From positions 17,287-81,286 of the forward strand of contig JAVTVY010018942.1 of the NCBI GenBank assembly GCA_036873755.1: a stretch of 64,000 nucleotides of DNA, given 5' to 3'. The DNA is from Hanleya hanleyi (taxonomy: Eukaryota; Mollusca; Polyplacophora; Lepidopleurida; Hanleyidae). Positions 21,584 to 33,327 of the stretch are shown in pieces. Both the position numbers and the translations under genes were made by a program. Every line of letters begins with the position of its first letter. Position 1 is the stretch's first letter. A model generated the notes under the pieces. The model searched no databases. It was not told the DNA's origin and worked only from the letters and a program-made list of their open reading frames with translations.

Positions 21584-22247
21584 AAAGGACCTTGTATCTT
21601 TAGATGGGAAAATGGCCCGAGGCCAGGTGCAACACAGAATACCAAAACAAAATACTTCCATCACAAGAAATTGTTCAATTTGCATAGAGCACAATATTAT
21701 ATTCTATACTCAGAAAAAAAATCAAGACAGTGAGTCTCATGATTCCCAAGTAACAGGGCCGTGAAGCAATGCATTTGTGAAAAATAGTTGATACTGAGGT
21801 GAAAGCAATTTCTATTGTTCTCTGTAAACATATGAAGATAAACGATAACCAGAATCAAATTTGTTCTACTACTACGTACTTGAACAGCGAGTATGCCGTA
21901 TAAAGCTGGTTCTGGTTATCGTTTTTCAGATTTGGTCTACTACTATGTATTTGAACAGCTAGTATGCCGTATAAGGCTGGTTCTGGTTATCGTTTATCTT
22001 CATGTGTTTATAGAGAGAAATATGAGGTATTTTCGCCTCAAAATTGGCGATTTTGCACGAATGCACTACTTCACGGCCCTGTTATTCGAGAATGATGAGT
22101 CTCTTGTTTGGACTTTTCTGAGTATACAATATAATATTGTACTTCATGCCAACTGGACAAGTTCTTGTATATGTAATATTTTATTTTTGGCACTTCTACC
22201 GCATCGGTTCTGGGGCCATTTATCCACCTAAACATACATGGTCCTTT
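21584..22247. mobile_element. Long inverted-repeat element
   Basis: Left arm 21584-21860 and right arm about 21975-22247 are imperfect reverse complements: AAAGGACCTTGTATCTTTAG at the left end against the complement of AACATACATGGTCCTTT at the right. The centre holds a ~75-bp direct duplication (GAGTATGCCGTATAAAGCTG / TAGTATGCCGTATAAGGCTG). No coding potential. Confidence 0.75.
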
Positions 22248-22779
22248 GGAATGCATGTTAATTACTTGTGGTCTAGTCGACGGTGTCTCAGATTGTATAA
22301 GTTCTGCTTAGTTATCGCATTATTTAACTTTTAATGTAGAAAGTTGTACAAAAATCGATTTTTCTCAATTCATTTTAGTTGAAATGCCATGAAAATAGAA
22401 CTAGGCAAAAAAAAACTGAGACGCCGTTTATTACTTCTAGTTGTCTTTGATCAAGGGATATCATCAAAATGTGAAATTAAACAATTTTCACGAAATTTCA
22501 ATTTAAAAATGGAGGCTATTGTTTCATTTTATTTTTTTATTTTGAATATATTCCGAACGGTGGTAGCAACAGTTCTGTAAGTTACATAAGTGAATTCCCC
22601 AGGACATGCGCCTTCATAAAATATATACATTATTATAGTTATGTTGAATATTCAATGCTACAGAAGACGAATTATGAGGGGATGTACAAAACTGCCTGAA
22701 GGGGGTCACGTATCCTTAAGGTTTTCAGTGTATGGTATCTTATTATTGGAGTATTATAACTCTACCTGACCTGGGATTT
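22248..22779. other. Non-coding interval
   Basis: A/T-rich with no supported gene. Confidence 0.35.
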
Positions 22780-23070
22780 TTGGAACCGGTCCCGGTTGGG
22801 AGGGGGTAAAAAGGTTCCCCCTAAATATATTTCTTACCCTTTGAGCAAGGTGGGTGAAACTTTTCACACTATACGCTTGGGTCAGGCTCTGTCAGAAATG
22901 TAAAAAACACCCAAGATGGCTGCTATGATTTTTTTTGGCTGATTTGTGGACAATATTTTTCGATTTTTTTTGTATTATTTATGTATTTTATGTCGTTTCA
23001 ATGATATCGCAGAAAGTTTGGTAGCGGGAGCCATTTTGCCCCCCGCCCCTCCCCCTCCGGACCTCGTAGG
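22780..23070 (-). repeat. CRE/YY1 repeat family, diverged copy
   Basis: On the minus strand: a C-rich end near 23040-23058, a GCTACCAAACTTTCTGCGAT-like block, AGCCATCTTGG (near 22910) and the GGTAAGAAATATATTT end. Much of the middle is deleted. Confidence 0.6.
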
Positions 23071-24201
23071 GTTAAGTATTCAGCGTACAAGCATATAACC
23101 CAACAATAAAGCGAAAACCTTAGATTTAAGCTGCGTCACTTTCGGCTTTTCAAATTTGTACCAGTGAGCAAAGTTAAATTTGGGAAACTGTTTAAAATTC
23201 ATGGTCAACTATTCCGCTTTCCATGGGAAAATTAAAAATAGCCCAATGGGTCCCAATACCATCGGTTATCAATTATTGTCTACACTCAACAAACATGTAT
23301 TGTAAGACATTTTGACAAAAACGGCAACAAAAACGAGATCGAGTTTGGCTGACTAGTTCTCTCATAGAGTTCTCTCGAAATCCAGTGATTAGGATTTTAT
23401 GTAAAAAAAAATCATTGTGTCTTGCTGATATCATTGAAAACTGTTGACCGCTTCTCTCTTGTAGGAAACCTTCTTTTTGTGTTTTTATTATTTTTCATTT
23501 CATACATATTTGGAATTTGTACCAACTGTCATATAAAATAGGTCTCCAGTAAACTTTTATGGACGACAGCTGAATATTGAATGTCAGAGCTTACGCTGGC
23601 AGTCTTTCAGATTGTTTTGGTGGTTGGTGGCATTTTTTAAAAGTCAATCCTAAAACTATAATTACTCATTACAATGCAATGTACAAAATGTGATATCAAA
23701 ATGTGAACCAGAATACCGACGCCGGTAAGAAATCTACAGAATGTGCTGCAACGTTATAATTGAGGGGAGTCATACGTCATGCGACGTATCTGTGGACAAC
23801 ATTTATCACACCATTTGGCAAGGCATCTCCATTGGCCCATTGAGGGTCGTGCCTTCGCTTGAAAGGAAATGTTCAACATGCAAGTCTAGATGTCGTGTTG
23901 TGAGAACTGGAAACGGAAAGCGACTCAACATATGAAAGTTGACACTGGCAAGAACCCAAATACAACTTATTGTGGAGAGTTAAACCTAGCAAATGACAAC
24001 TTGGAATACCAACAATATCCAGATTTGGGATAAGGATCACACACTGTTCCACAAGGAACCGCTTATCTTGACAAGCTTAATACCGGTAACAATTAAATTA
24101 ATACCATCCTTATAAGATACTGCCAAGAAGCCATATGACCCCGCAGGCAAATATACTGGTTGCATATTTCTAAACACGGCACAATAACCAAAACTGATCC
24201 C
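23071..24201. other. Non-coding interval
   Basis: No supported gene; one 64-codon open frame near 23741 has no recognisable feature. Confidence 0.35.
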
Positions 24202-24981
24202 TATGGTGTTCTATTTGTGCCAAGTTTCCGTCGCCTTTTAAAAACGCGACGTCGCCTTTTGAAACGCGACGTCGTGTTTCGAAACGCGACGTCGCGTTTT
24301 TAAAACACGACGTCGCCTTTTGGAAAACACGACGTCGCCTTTTAAAACGCGACGTCGCGTTTCTTTCCTATGTTTTTGCATTGTAAAACTCGACACAACG
24401 GAACTCGACGTCGCGTTTTCAAAAGGCGACGTCGTGTTTCACCCACGTCTTGTTTGGCAATGTTAAAAGATAGGAAAGAAACGCGACGTGGCGTTTTAAA
24501 ACGCGACGTCGTGTTTTTTAAAAGGCGACGTCGCGTTTTCAAAAGGCGACGTCGCGTTTCAAAACGCGTCGCCTTTTGAACGACGACGTTTCGCGACGTT
24601 TCGAAACGCGACGTCGCCTTTCGAAACGCGACGTCGCCTTTTGAAAACGCGACGTCGCCTTTTAAAAAACACGACGTCGCGTTTCTTTCCTATCTTTTAA
24701 CATTGCCAAACAAGACGTGGGTGAAACACGACGTCGCCTTTTGAAAACGCGACGTCGAGTTCCGTTGTGTCGAGTTTTACAATGCAAAAACATAGGAAAG
24801 AAACGCGACGTCGCGTTTTAAAAGGCGACGTCGTGTTTTCCAAAAGGCGACGTCGTGTTTTAAAAACGCGACGTCGCGTTTCGAAACACGACGTCGCGTT
24901 TCAAAAGGCGACGTCGCGTTTCAAAAGGCGACGTCGCGTTTTGAAAAGGCGACGGAAACTTGGCACAAATAGAACACCATA
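24202..24981. mobile_element. 780-bp foldback element built on AACGCGACGTCGCGTTT
   Basis: The two halves are nearly perfect reverse complements around about 24591. The ends read TATGGTGTTCTATTTGTGCC and its complement. A direct GATCCC (24196-24201 and 24982-24987) flanks them as a 6-bp target duplication. The arms consist mostly of repeated GACGTC-centred palindromes set in (A/T)n runs, plus one unique stretch in each half (AAACTCGACACAACGGAA and its complement). No coding capacity; open frames inside are artefacts of the repeat. Confidence 0.9.
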
Positions 24982-24987
24982 GATCCC

Positions 24988-25541
24988 TGTGATAATCTGT
25001 GTCTTAGCCACGCTTTTATGGTAAATGTTCATGTGGACATGTTGAATGGCATGACCACACGGTTCCTAGCACCGACATGAGCGGTCTTACATAAAAATAT
25101 TGTTACGATTGGCGTTTCAAATTGGATCTGAACAATGATTGAGTGGAATCACTATAGCAGTTAATTAGAATTTCAAGGAAACTCAGTCGTTAGTCGCACA
25201 TCACAATTTGTACGATTGTTTATGATCTCGCATTTTGCAATCTCGATTCTTATTCATGTAGCTCTGTTTATTCTCTTTATTTTCGGGTACTGAGACTCGT
25301 CGGGCATTTAAAGGGGAATCCCCTCTCAATACCAGGGTTATTCGTAATTGCCTATATCGATATGGCATCCACGTTTTCTTTACATTAGTGTCACGATCTT
25401 ATCTAATAAGGAACTCGAGCTGGGTACATACATTTAAGTGACGAAAGATGTATCTGCAAACACTTAGATGTAGACATTCTAGCTGCGAAAGAGCAAATAC
25501 ATTGAGCAGTCATTATTAAGACGCTGATTGAAATTCATAAA
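24988..25541. other. Upstream region of the Gly/Arg-rich secreted protein gene
   Basis: No other gene seen. No convincing TATA box is visible close to the first exon. Confidence 0.35.
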
Positions 25542-25605
25542 ATGGCAGAGTTCAAGAAGGTATTGTGTCGAATACTAGTTGTTGCTCTACTACTATGTAC
25601 AGTCG
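25542..25605 (+). CDS. Exon 1 (signal peptide) of a Gly/Arg-rich secreted protein
   Basis: ATG plus 21 codons encode a basic start (MAEFKKVLCR) and a hydrophobic core (ILVVALLLC), followed by a consensus donor GTAAGT at 25606. The exon ends one base into a codon (phase 1). A second exon with the same length and phase and a similar peptide pattern (FK..LC.I) occurs at 49300. Confidence rests on the signal peptide, the donor, and a matching acceptor exon at 27867. Confidence 0.6.
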
Positions 25606-25869
25606 GTAAGTAATTTACAGTCGTTCCTGTGTCTCTAGATACTGAATGCAATGTTTTAGTATATTAGTCTGATCTGAGAACGGAGTTGCTGCATTAAGAC
25701 CTCACAGCGCATTTCCACGTGACTTTCCGTGATCGCACGAGAAAATTTAGACTTTAGCCCACCAAATTTAATAAAGGTCCTGCTCCACTAATCCCTAATC
25801 ATAAAGTCCTGATCCATCAATTACTAATCGAAAAGACCTGATTCATTAATCCCTAATCGTATAGTCCTG

Positions 25870-26395
25870 TGGCAAAATGCCCCCCTCCCCCAAACCCAAA
25901 CTTTTTGCGCGATCTCCGGAACGACAAAAAGTGGGGAGCTGAAATTCCTTGATTTTATAGTTTATCATATTTGGGTCATTTTGAGCCTATTTGCATAACC
26001 CCCAGAACAGAGGATCACGGGTAAATTCAAGATGGTGTCCGCGTGGGGTACCGGGAAAATGATGTTTTTGTCATATTTCTTCAAAATTCCTGCTTTTCCG
26101 CGATGAAAAGTGGGACAAAAACTATTTTATTTCACATCACATTAATATTTACTAATTTATCATGCAGTTTTTGGTGAGAAATTGCATAAATAAAAAAATT
26201 GGAAAATCCGACCGAAAAATCGACCCCAAAATGCCGTTTTTTGAAAATGACGTCATTATGACGTCATCAAAGCGGTCATCTTGGATTATTTTTTTTTACA
26301 TTTTCTGGTAGATCTTGACCCAAGGGTATAATGTGCTACGTTTCAGCCCCCTAGCTCAAGGGGTAAGAAAAATAATTAGGAGGAGGCGCATTATA
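25870..26395 (+). repeat. CRE/YY1 repeat family, near-complete copy in an intron
   Basis: It begins with a poly-C run (25880-25893) and GCGCGATCTCCGGAACGACA, then GGTCATTTTGAGCCTATTTG, CAAGATGG, TTATCATGCAGTTTTT, then TGACGTCATTATGACGTCAT (26249), and ends AAGAAAAATAATTAGG. It is about 520 bp and lies inside the intron between the exons at 25542 and 27867. No coding capacity. Confidence 0.8.
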
Positions 26396-26600
26396 GTGTT
26401 GTATCAGAAGCGATACAACATTTTACAAATGTTAAATTCAGCATTGTAAAGTGTTGTATTGCTCCTGATAAAGCACTATTATATTGGATATAACACTTTT
26501 TTCATCATTTTCTGAGAGTGATACAGGGGTAACACTTTACATAATGCTGTCACTCCTCAGACATTTATAATGTTAAATACAACACTTTGAGTTAAGAATC
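26396..26600. repeat. Fragment related to the TIR element at 11.9 kb
   Basis: Shares TGTTGTATTGCTCCTGATAA-type and ACATTTATAATGTTAAATAC-type sequence with 11922-12420. The left arm is short or missing. Confidence 0.55.
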
Positions 26601-27866
26601 AAGCAAGCATAAACATGATCAGTAAGAATATTTACGTTTGAACATAGGAATTTTTTCCATATATCAATAACATTCTGCTACTGATTTGCAGGGTATACCA
26701 GCAATACGCACCGGAAAAGGTGAATAAATTGCAAAGGGCTCGCTAACAAAAAAATATATACATAAACATAAAAGGCGGAGCCGCAAATATACAGCTCATC
26801 AAAATAATCGTGTATGCCTTATACTCTGCAGACAAGTATGGATGGTTTGTCAAACTCCTGCATATCAATCTTTATTATTGGAGCATGGGGGCATCTGTCA
26901 TAGCCTTTTTATATAGTAGACTTCCATGCACATCGGTTACCTGAAATCTAGATTATGACAAGGTGGATAGTCGAAACGTCTCTTTTCCCATTCTACAAAT
27001 CCGGTACAAATTATTCCGTACACGAAAGTTATACAGAAAAGAAATTCTGCAGCCATTTTTGGCTGAATTGGACTACCGGTACACTGTATCAATAAAGCGA
27101 ATAAAATATATAAAATAATGTAAAAAATGTTCTGACCTTCCTTCTCATACTGTGACATTAAACCAATTGCCCCTACCCCCGCCCTCTCCCCCACCCCCCG
27201 CCCACTCCTTCTCACTGCGAAACACATATATTACTTTGATATGGTCGGTCTGATTATCGTCTGAATGAACTAATTAAGGGACCATATTTTTTCACCAGCC
27301 AGTGGAGCAATTAAATTTTATATTCACCCAAACTGAGTTAAACTTCAGTTCAGTTAACTTACCGGTACACAATTGTATTAATAATAGGAGCAGGCCATCA
27401 AACCACAACCTTTATATAGGATATGGTCAAACCAAAGTGTCGCTAGCCGGCAAAACTAGTATTTATTCCAATGTCCATCCACAAATAACAAATTTGTATG
27501 GGTTTTACCCCGCTCTTTACCCCATCTCCCACCCAACGAGGCAATTCGCACCAGAAACAAGTTAGTATGATTTCAAATAGCACTGTGGCTCAGTCAAATG
27601 TAGTAGACATACATTGTGGCTCAGATAATTCTGAAGTAGGCTGAATTGAGCCAAATATGTTTTATTCCAACACAACATGGGCAATACGCATGAAGCGTGT
27701 ACTCTTGTGAAACGTAGCCGGCTTATGTACATTTTAGGTAGATGACATTACTGTCATATACGACGTCACCTAGTCGGTGAAGATAATTTAACCCAATCGG
27801 ACCATGGCTTTGATGCGCACAACCGACGTTCCCTAATTAAGTTTCTGTTTTCCATGTTGATGTCAG
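26601..27866. other. Intron sequence
   Basis: A C-rich run lies at about 27170-27205. No other feature is supported. It ends in the acceptor TGTTGATGTCAG. Confidence 0.35.
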
Positions 27867-27978
27867 GTTTACAGTTTTCTGACGCCAGAGGAGGTGGTCG
27901 TGGTGGGGGTAGGCGTGGTGGGCGTGTCCGTAGCTCAGGCGGTGGTGGATATACTTCCGATGGAATAATGTGTGCAGG
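27867..27978 (+). CDS. Exon 2 (Gly/Arg/Ser-rich) of the secreted protein
   Basis: The acceptor ...GATGTCAG precedes GTTTACAGTTTTC. Joined to exon 1 (phase 1) the frame stays open for 112 nt and encodes a segment rich in Gly and Arg (GGGRGGGRRGGR), then SSGGGGY and one Cys. A consensus donor GTAAGA follows at 27979. The next exon should start in phase 2. An acceptor-like CTTTCAG at 28135 would give an immediate stop, so the real exon 3 is probably further away or not in this window. It could be the ectodomain of a small membrane or secreted RG-rich protein; the family is not recognised. Confidence 0.55.
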
Positions 27979-28725
27979 GTAAGATTTTATAAAACATTAA
28001 GGTGGCATTGATGCCGCCACAACCACAATCACTAACTTACCAATATACCAAGGTGAGATCGATCCCATGTTTGATCCACATCAGCATGCATTTTTTGCTT
28101 TTCAGTACCATCCAATCCCACTTAATTTTCTTTCAGATAGGGTACCGGCTTCGCGTACGTTTTGCAAGGATAAATACCGGTTTATTCAAATTGGGGTCAC
28201 CATCACACCTCATGATATAGTTGGATTAACGAATAATAATATAGTTATATGGAGCAAACCCCCTTAAAGTTAGATCTTTGTTGATAGAATTGTACATGAA
28301 TTTCTTTCTCAAATATGCATATAATATTTCATGTAAATAAAATTTGCATATAATATTTCATTTAAATAGAATTATTAAATGGGAGTCTCCAGGTTTGTTC
28401 TTTTCAAACTGCACAAAAACTCGGACTACTGTTTTAATGAATCATGATATTTCTATAAAACTGAGATTATTGACATAGTATTTATTAAACGTAGTCATAT
28501 TTGAATACAATTATGAATAGGCCTATAGTTGTCTAACAACGAGTATGTAATTTCAGTACATCAACGATTTCAAATTAAATTATCCTTATAAAAATAAATT
28601 CAGCTTAAAATATATTATCTTGTCGTATGGTCAGATTATTTTTCTGGTCTGTAGGGTCTTAGAGTTTTTTAATAATAGCATCTTGAAGTCTCGTATTTGT
28701 GCAAAATCATTTTTTTTATGTGAAA
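27979..28725. other. Non-coding interval downstream of exon 2
   Basis: Nothing supported except a small duplicated ATTTGCATATAATATTTCAT-like motif near 28310-28360. Confidence 0.35.
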
Positions 28726-28811
28726 ACACTATTTCTGTCCGTAAACATATGAAGTCAATCTACACCCAACACTATTTCTGTCAGTAAACATATGAAGTCA
28801 ATCTACACCCA
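28726..28811. repeat. 43-bp tandem duplication
   Basis: Two copies of a 43-bp unit containing ACTATTTCTGTC and AACATATGAAGTCAATC differ by one base. Confidence 0.85.
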
Positions 28812-28909
28812 AGATGAACTGATGCCGTTGCTGTTGTTCATAAATCCTAAGACCAGGGCACTGGAAAATACCCGGCCCATAAATACTTTGAGCTAGGTGA
28901 ACATTCTTC

Positions 28910-29822
28910 TAGTAGGCCACCCAACACCCAACCCAAAGATGGCTAGAAAACTTTTTGATGGCATCGCGTGTTAAAAGCTGTCATCCAGGCTTAATCAGCT
29001 CTACATGGTATGCAGATAACGATGTGACCGGATGAACTTCTCACTTTTGACCTTTAAGGTCATTTTTGAGGTCATAAAGGCCATTAGAGGTCAAATAAGG
29101 ATAAAGCATTTATTTTTTGCGATATCTTCGTAGAGGAAGATTGATTGCGACTGTTTTTTTTAACTTGCTTCATTTCTTGTTCTGGTCTTACTTACTGGTG
29201 ATTTGCATATTCACAGATGCAATGGATTATGGGACATTTCAACACTATCAGACCTTGGGGGGGGGGGGGCATTGTGGCCCCCTTCCCAAACTGTCTGCCC
29301 TATCTTCGGATCGGCAAAAAATGGGAGCTGACACTCCATGGCTTTGTAGTTTATCATATTGAGGTCATGTTGAACCTATTTGCATAGCTTCGAGCAGAAA
29401 ATCATTGGTAAATTCAAAATGGCGGCCATGTGGCGGATCGGAAAAAAATGTTGTTTTCGTCATTTTTGGTTCAAATTCCTACTTTTCTGCTTTACTAGGC
29501 GCCATATTGAATTTCCCCATGATCATTTGTACCAGTGATTATGCAAATATTTTGAAAATGAGCCCACTTGAACAAAATATCAAGTGTTAAAGATTGAGCC
29601 AGCTTCAATCTTTAATTACTAAGCTTTCACGAAAAGTATAATATATCCTTATTTGAACCCACGTGACCTATTTGGCATAAAAATGACCTTTAAGGTCAAA
29701 AGCAAGAATGTCATCCGGTCACATCTCAATCCCCACAACATGTAGAGTTGATTAAGCGTGGATGATTGCTTTTAACACGCGATGCCTCAAAAGTGTTTTT
29801 TCGTCTCTTGGCTGGCCTACTA
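28910..29822. mobile_element. TIR element with ~200-bp arms and TTC target duplication
   Basis: The ends TAGTAGGCCA (28910) and TGGCCTACTA (29822) are inverted and the homology continues for about 200 bp (GGCATCGCGTGTTAAAAGC at the left and its complement at the right; both arms contain TGACCTTTAAGGTCA-like palindromes). TTC flanks both ends (28907-28909 and 29823-29825). A partial CRE/YY1 repeat is nested inside. No transposase. Confidence 0.75.
29255..29605 (+). repeat. CRE/YY1 repeat family, partial nested copy
   Basis: A poly-G run (29259-29268) is followed by the ATCTTCGGATCGGCAAAAAA block and TTCAAAATGGCGGCC (YY1-like, near 29411). The CRE end is lost and part of the unit appears repeated near 29500. 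It lies inside the 28910-29822 element. Confidence 0.6.
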
Positions 29823-29825
29823 TTC

Positions 29826-30095
29826 CGTACACGATATTTTATTTTGTCACCCGAATCCGCACCTCAACATTCTCACTTACCAGCACCAGGCCATGTCAGG
29901 TTTGTTGTAAGAAATTGATTACTGTCAAATATTAAGACCATTATCTTTAGTGTTTGCCGACAGCGATTTATTCCCTGCAGACCGACAACTTTTAAGTTTG
30001 GCTGGTGATTACAGTGCATGAAATAGACAAACCACAAACATGTACTGAATTTGCTTAATGAAACGGGGATATTTCTTGCCGGATCAATAAAAACA
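29826..30095. other. Non-coding interval
   Basis: Nothing supported. Confidence 0.3.
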
Positions 30096-30380
30096 CATGA
30101 GTAGTGTGACTAACGTCGCAGGACCTACGAAGTAGGATGAGGAAGATGACTTGGGGGTTCAAGCGTAATGTTATAGGTCACCTAAGCAGGTCAAATTTTC
30201 ATCAAAATAAGTCAGCTCAGAACTTGCTGGTAACAATTCCCTAATGCACCTTCTTGCCAAAAATCAAGGTTCTAATTTCCGCGGTTCTCCTTATTTTGCC
30301 GACGAAAGGATTCGGATGGACTGACTCACTCACTCACTCATTACCGGACAATTTGCAAATGAGGGCCTACTTCGCAGGAA
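30096..30380 (+). mobile_element. CCTACGAAGTAG-family element, copy 1 (short)
   Basis: It starts CATGAGTAGTGTGACTAACG, has CCTACGAAGTAG close to the start and GCCTACTTCGCAGGAA at the end. Just before the 3' end is a (ACTC)n microsatellite and ATTACCGGACAATTTGC. It is about 285 bp, an internally deleted version of the ~1.2-1.7-kb copies that follow. Confidence 0.75.
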
Positions 30381-30471
30381 AAGAGATACGGCGATGTCCG
30401 GGTTTAAGATTCCGTTTTTGTTACATTTTGAGAAGAGCCTGTGGTATGAGGATATGTCACGCGATGTGCTA

Positions 30472-32123
30472 CATGAGCAGTGTGACTAACGTCACAGGAC
30501 CTACGAAGTAGAGTAGGCATTAGGACTCGAACGGGAACTGAACTCTTGGAAATCCCCACCCCCAGCTGAAATCCTGCCTATATTAAGATGGGCACCGCCC
30601 AAGTCAGAATCGCCAGTAATTTTCATCAAAAATCACCAGAAATTTTCATCAAAAGTAGGTCAGCTCAGAACTTGTTGGTAACAGTCTCCTAATGCACCTT
30701 CATTCCAAAAATAAATAACGATCGCCGGTTTAATTTTACAATTTTTTAACTAAAGGAAACAGATTGAATAATAAAAAGTTCAGTAGATTTCAAGCTTTAC
30801 GTGTGAGAATACATCTCTTTAATGGTTTTCAGTGCCCTTGTCCAGGATCAAAACAACTTTTTGAATCGCATTATTTGCCCAACAATACAACAAATTTTTA
30901 TATATAGTACTATAGTAGAAAGGTAGCATTTATGTAGTTTACGGTAATTCAACTCAAGACCAACACTTTCTCTGCACAAGATAATAAGGATTCTATGTCA
31001 TTCTCCTGAGCATAACCGGTACAAAGACGAATAAATAGCGTCTCTACATCACGTTGTTATCTAGATATATGAGACGACACATTTTGGGTATCGGCAATCT
31101 GATGAATGTACTATTCCGGTTTTCTTGTTTCACATTATATTCTATGACGGTTGATCGATGATTTTCTTCATTGATAAACATTAAACCACCTCAGCTTCGT
31201 TGTGTGAATCGGAATTACATTGCTGTGACACACCAACACACTCCGTGGCAGTGATTCTGTATCCCTAATCAAGGAATCAAAATGGATCAAGATTTGAAAT
31301 GACAAGAAAAATTTAGTCATATTTTGTTTACACATGTAATTTTTTGTTTAAATTATATCCCAGTGTGATATATAGTCAATATTCAAGAGGTACAAAAAAA
31401 CTCAAAGTTACTTTATCTAGTTAAATTCTACCCAAAGAAAATAAATGAAGATCCTTTAAACATGCCGGCATGGCTTTGTTTCACCCTCAGTAAACTTTTA
31501 TCATTGTTGCTCACACAGACTAATCTGAAGGATGATACCACATCTTTCTTTCTTCTGCTGGGTTATTGCACCAGGCTGACTTAATTGGTTGATGTAGAAT
31601 ATTTCATCACCAGTGGGCAATCTGACCTGAATTTGAAGCCTGATTTTGGTCCGTGATGAAATGTTTGGATGTGAAATAGGATACACCTTAAAGGCCACAG
31701 TTTACATATATCTATAACAATATAGCCTACTGAATTGTATGTATTAAGAATGGCAAGTTGCTAATAGCAGTGTAGATAAATGCACTAACAAATGATGGAA
31801 AATTAGCATTTCCTATTTCATTATCACATCACGTTTTGTACTGTGTTATATATACAGTGAAACATACAGCCAAGGGTTCCCAATGGGCATGACAGTAGAC
31901 TCGCTGAGCTAACAATAAATAATAAAAAAAATATTATAAATAAAATTTTCATCAGAATTCGGTCAGCTCAGAACTTGCTGGTAACAATGCCCTAATGCAC
32001 GTTCATGCCAAAAATCAAGGTTCTAATGTCAAAGGTTCTCCTTATTTTGCCGACAAAAGGATTCGGATGGACTGACTCACTCATTACCGGACAATTTGCG
32101 ATCTGTAGCCTACTTCGTAGGAA
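30472..32123 (+). mobile_element. CCTACGAAGTAG-family element, copy 2 (longest, ~1.65 kb)
   Basis: Starts CATGAGCAGTGTGACTAACG and ends GCCTACTTCGTAGGAA. Internal landmarks: GGGCACCGCCCAAGTCAGAA, TATATAGTACTATA (a palindrome), GGCATGACAGT..ACTCGCTGAG, the ATTTTGCCGAC block and a (CTCA)n microsatellite near the 3' end. I see no long open frame, so it is non-autonomous or decayed. The asymmetric ends with a subterminal inverted word and a microsatellite recall Helentron-derived HINE elements of bivalves (analogy only). Confidence 0.75.
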
Positions 32124-32155
32124 AAGACACACAGTGGCGTTCATGTTGATTGATA

Positions 32156-33327
32156 TTCCTACGAAGTAGGCTACAGATCACAATTGTCCGGTAATGAGTG
32201 AGTCAGTGAGGCAGTCAGTCAGTCAGTCAGTCCATCCGAATCCTTTCGTCGGCAAAATAAGGAGAACCGTTGACATTAGGACCTTGATTTTTGGCATGAA
32301 CGTGCAATATGGCATTGTTACCAGCAAGTTCTGAGCTGACCGAATTCTGATGAAAATGTGATTTATAATTATTTTTTTATATTTTTTATTGATGGCTCAG
32401 CGAGTGCACTGTCATGCCCATCGGGAACCCTTGGCTGTATGTTTCACTGTATATATAGCACAGTACAAAATCTGGTGGGATATGCCATCCGTAATTGTTT
32501 TTATGAAATAGGAAATGCTAATTTTCCATCATTTGTTAGTGCATTTATCTACACTGCTATTACCAACTTGCCAGCCTCAAAACACACAATTCAGTATATT
32601 GTTATAGATATATGTAAACTGTGGCCTTTAACGTGTATCCTATTTCACATCCAAACATTTCATCACAGACCACATCAGGCTTCAAATTCAGGTCAAATTG
32701 CCCACTGGTGATGAAATATCCTACATCAACCAATTAAGTCAGCCTGGTGCAATAACCCAGCAGAAGAAAGAAAGATGTGGTATCATCCTTCAGATTAGTC
32801 TGTGTGAGCAACAATGATAAAAGTTCACTGAGGGTGAAACAAAGCCATGACGGCATGTTTAAAGAGTCTTAATTTATTTTCTTTGGGTAGAATTTAACTA
32901 GATAAAGTAACTTTGATCATGATGTGAAAATATGAGCACATACTTTGACTTTTTTTTATTAGGGGATACAGAATCACTGCCACGGAGTGTGTTGGTGTGT
33001 CACAGCAATGCAATTCCGATTCACACAACGATGCTGAGGTGGTTTAATGTTTATCAATGAAGAAAATCACCGATCAACCGTCAAAGAATATAATGTGAAA
33101 CAAGAAAACCGGAATAGTACATTCATCAGATTGCAGATACCCAAAATATGTTGTCTCATATATCTAGATAACAACGTGATGTAGAGACGCTATTTATTCG
33201 TCTTTGTACCGGTTATGCTCAGGAGAATGACACAGAATCATTATTATCTTGCGCAGAGAAGGTGTTGGTCTTGAGTTGAATTACCGTAAACTACATAAAT
33301 GCTACCTTTCTACTATAGTACTATATA
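32156..33327 (-). mobile_element. CCTACGAAGTAG-family element, copy 3 (inverted, truncated)
   Basis: Reverse complement of the 3' part of copy 2, from TTCCTACGAAGTAGGCTACA to the TAGTACTATATA palindrome, where copy 4 starts in the opposite orientation. The open frame at 32358-32711 lies entirely within it and is not considered a gene. Confidence 0.75.

Noticed and set aside
24342..24982. Arg-rich frames in the foldback element
   Set aside because: Generated by the CGACGTCGC repeat; present on both strands because of the inverted structure.
32358..32711. 117-codon frame resembling a membrane protein
   Set aside because: Lies wholly inside an inverted copy of a multi-copy repeat; the other copies do not keep it open.
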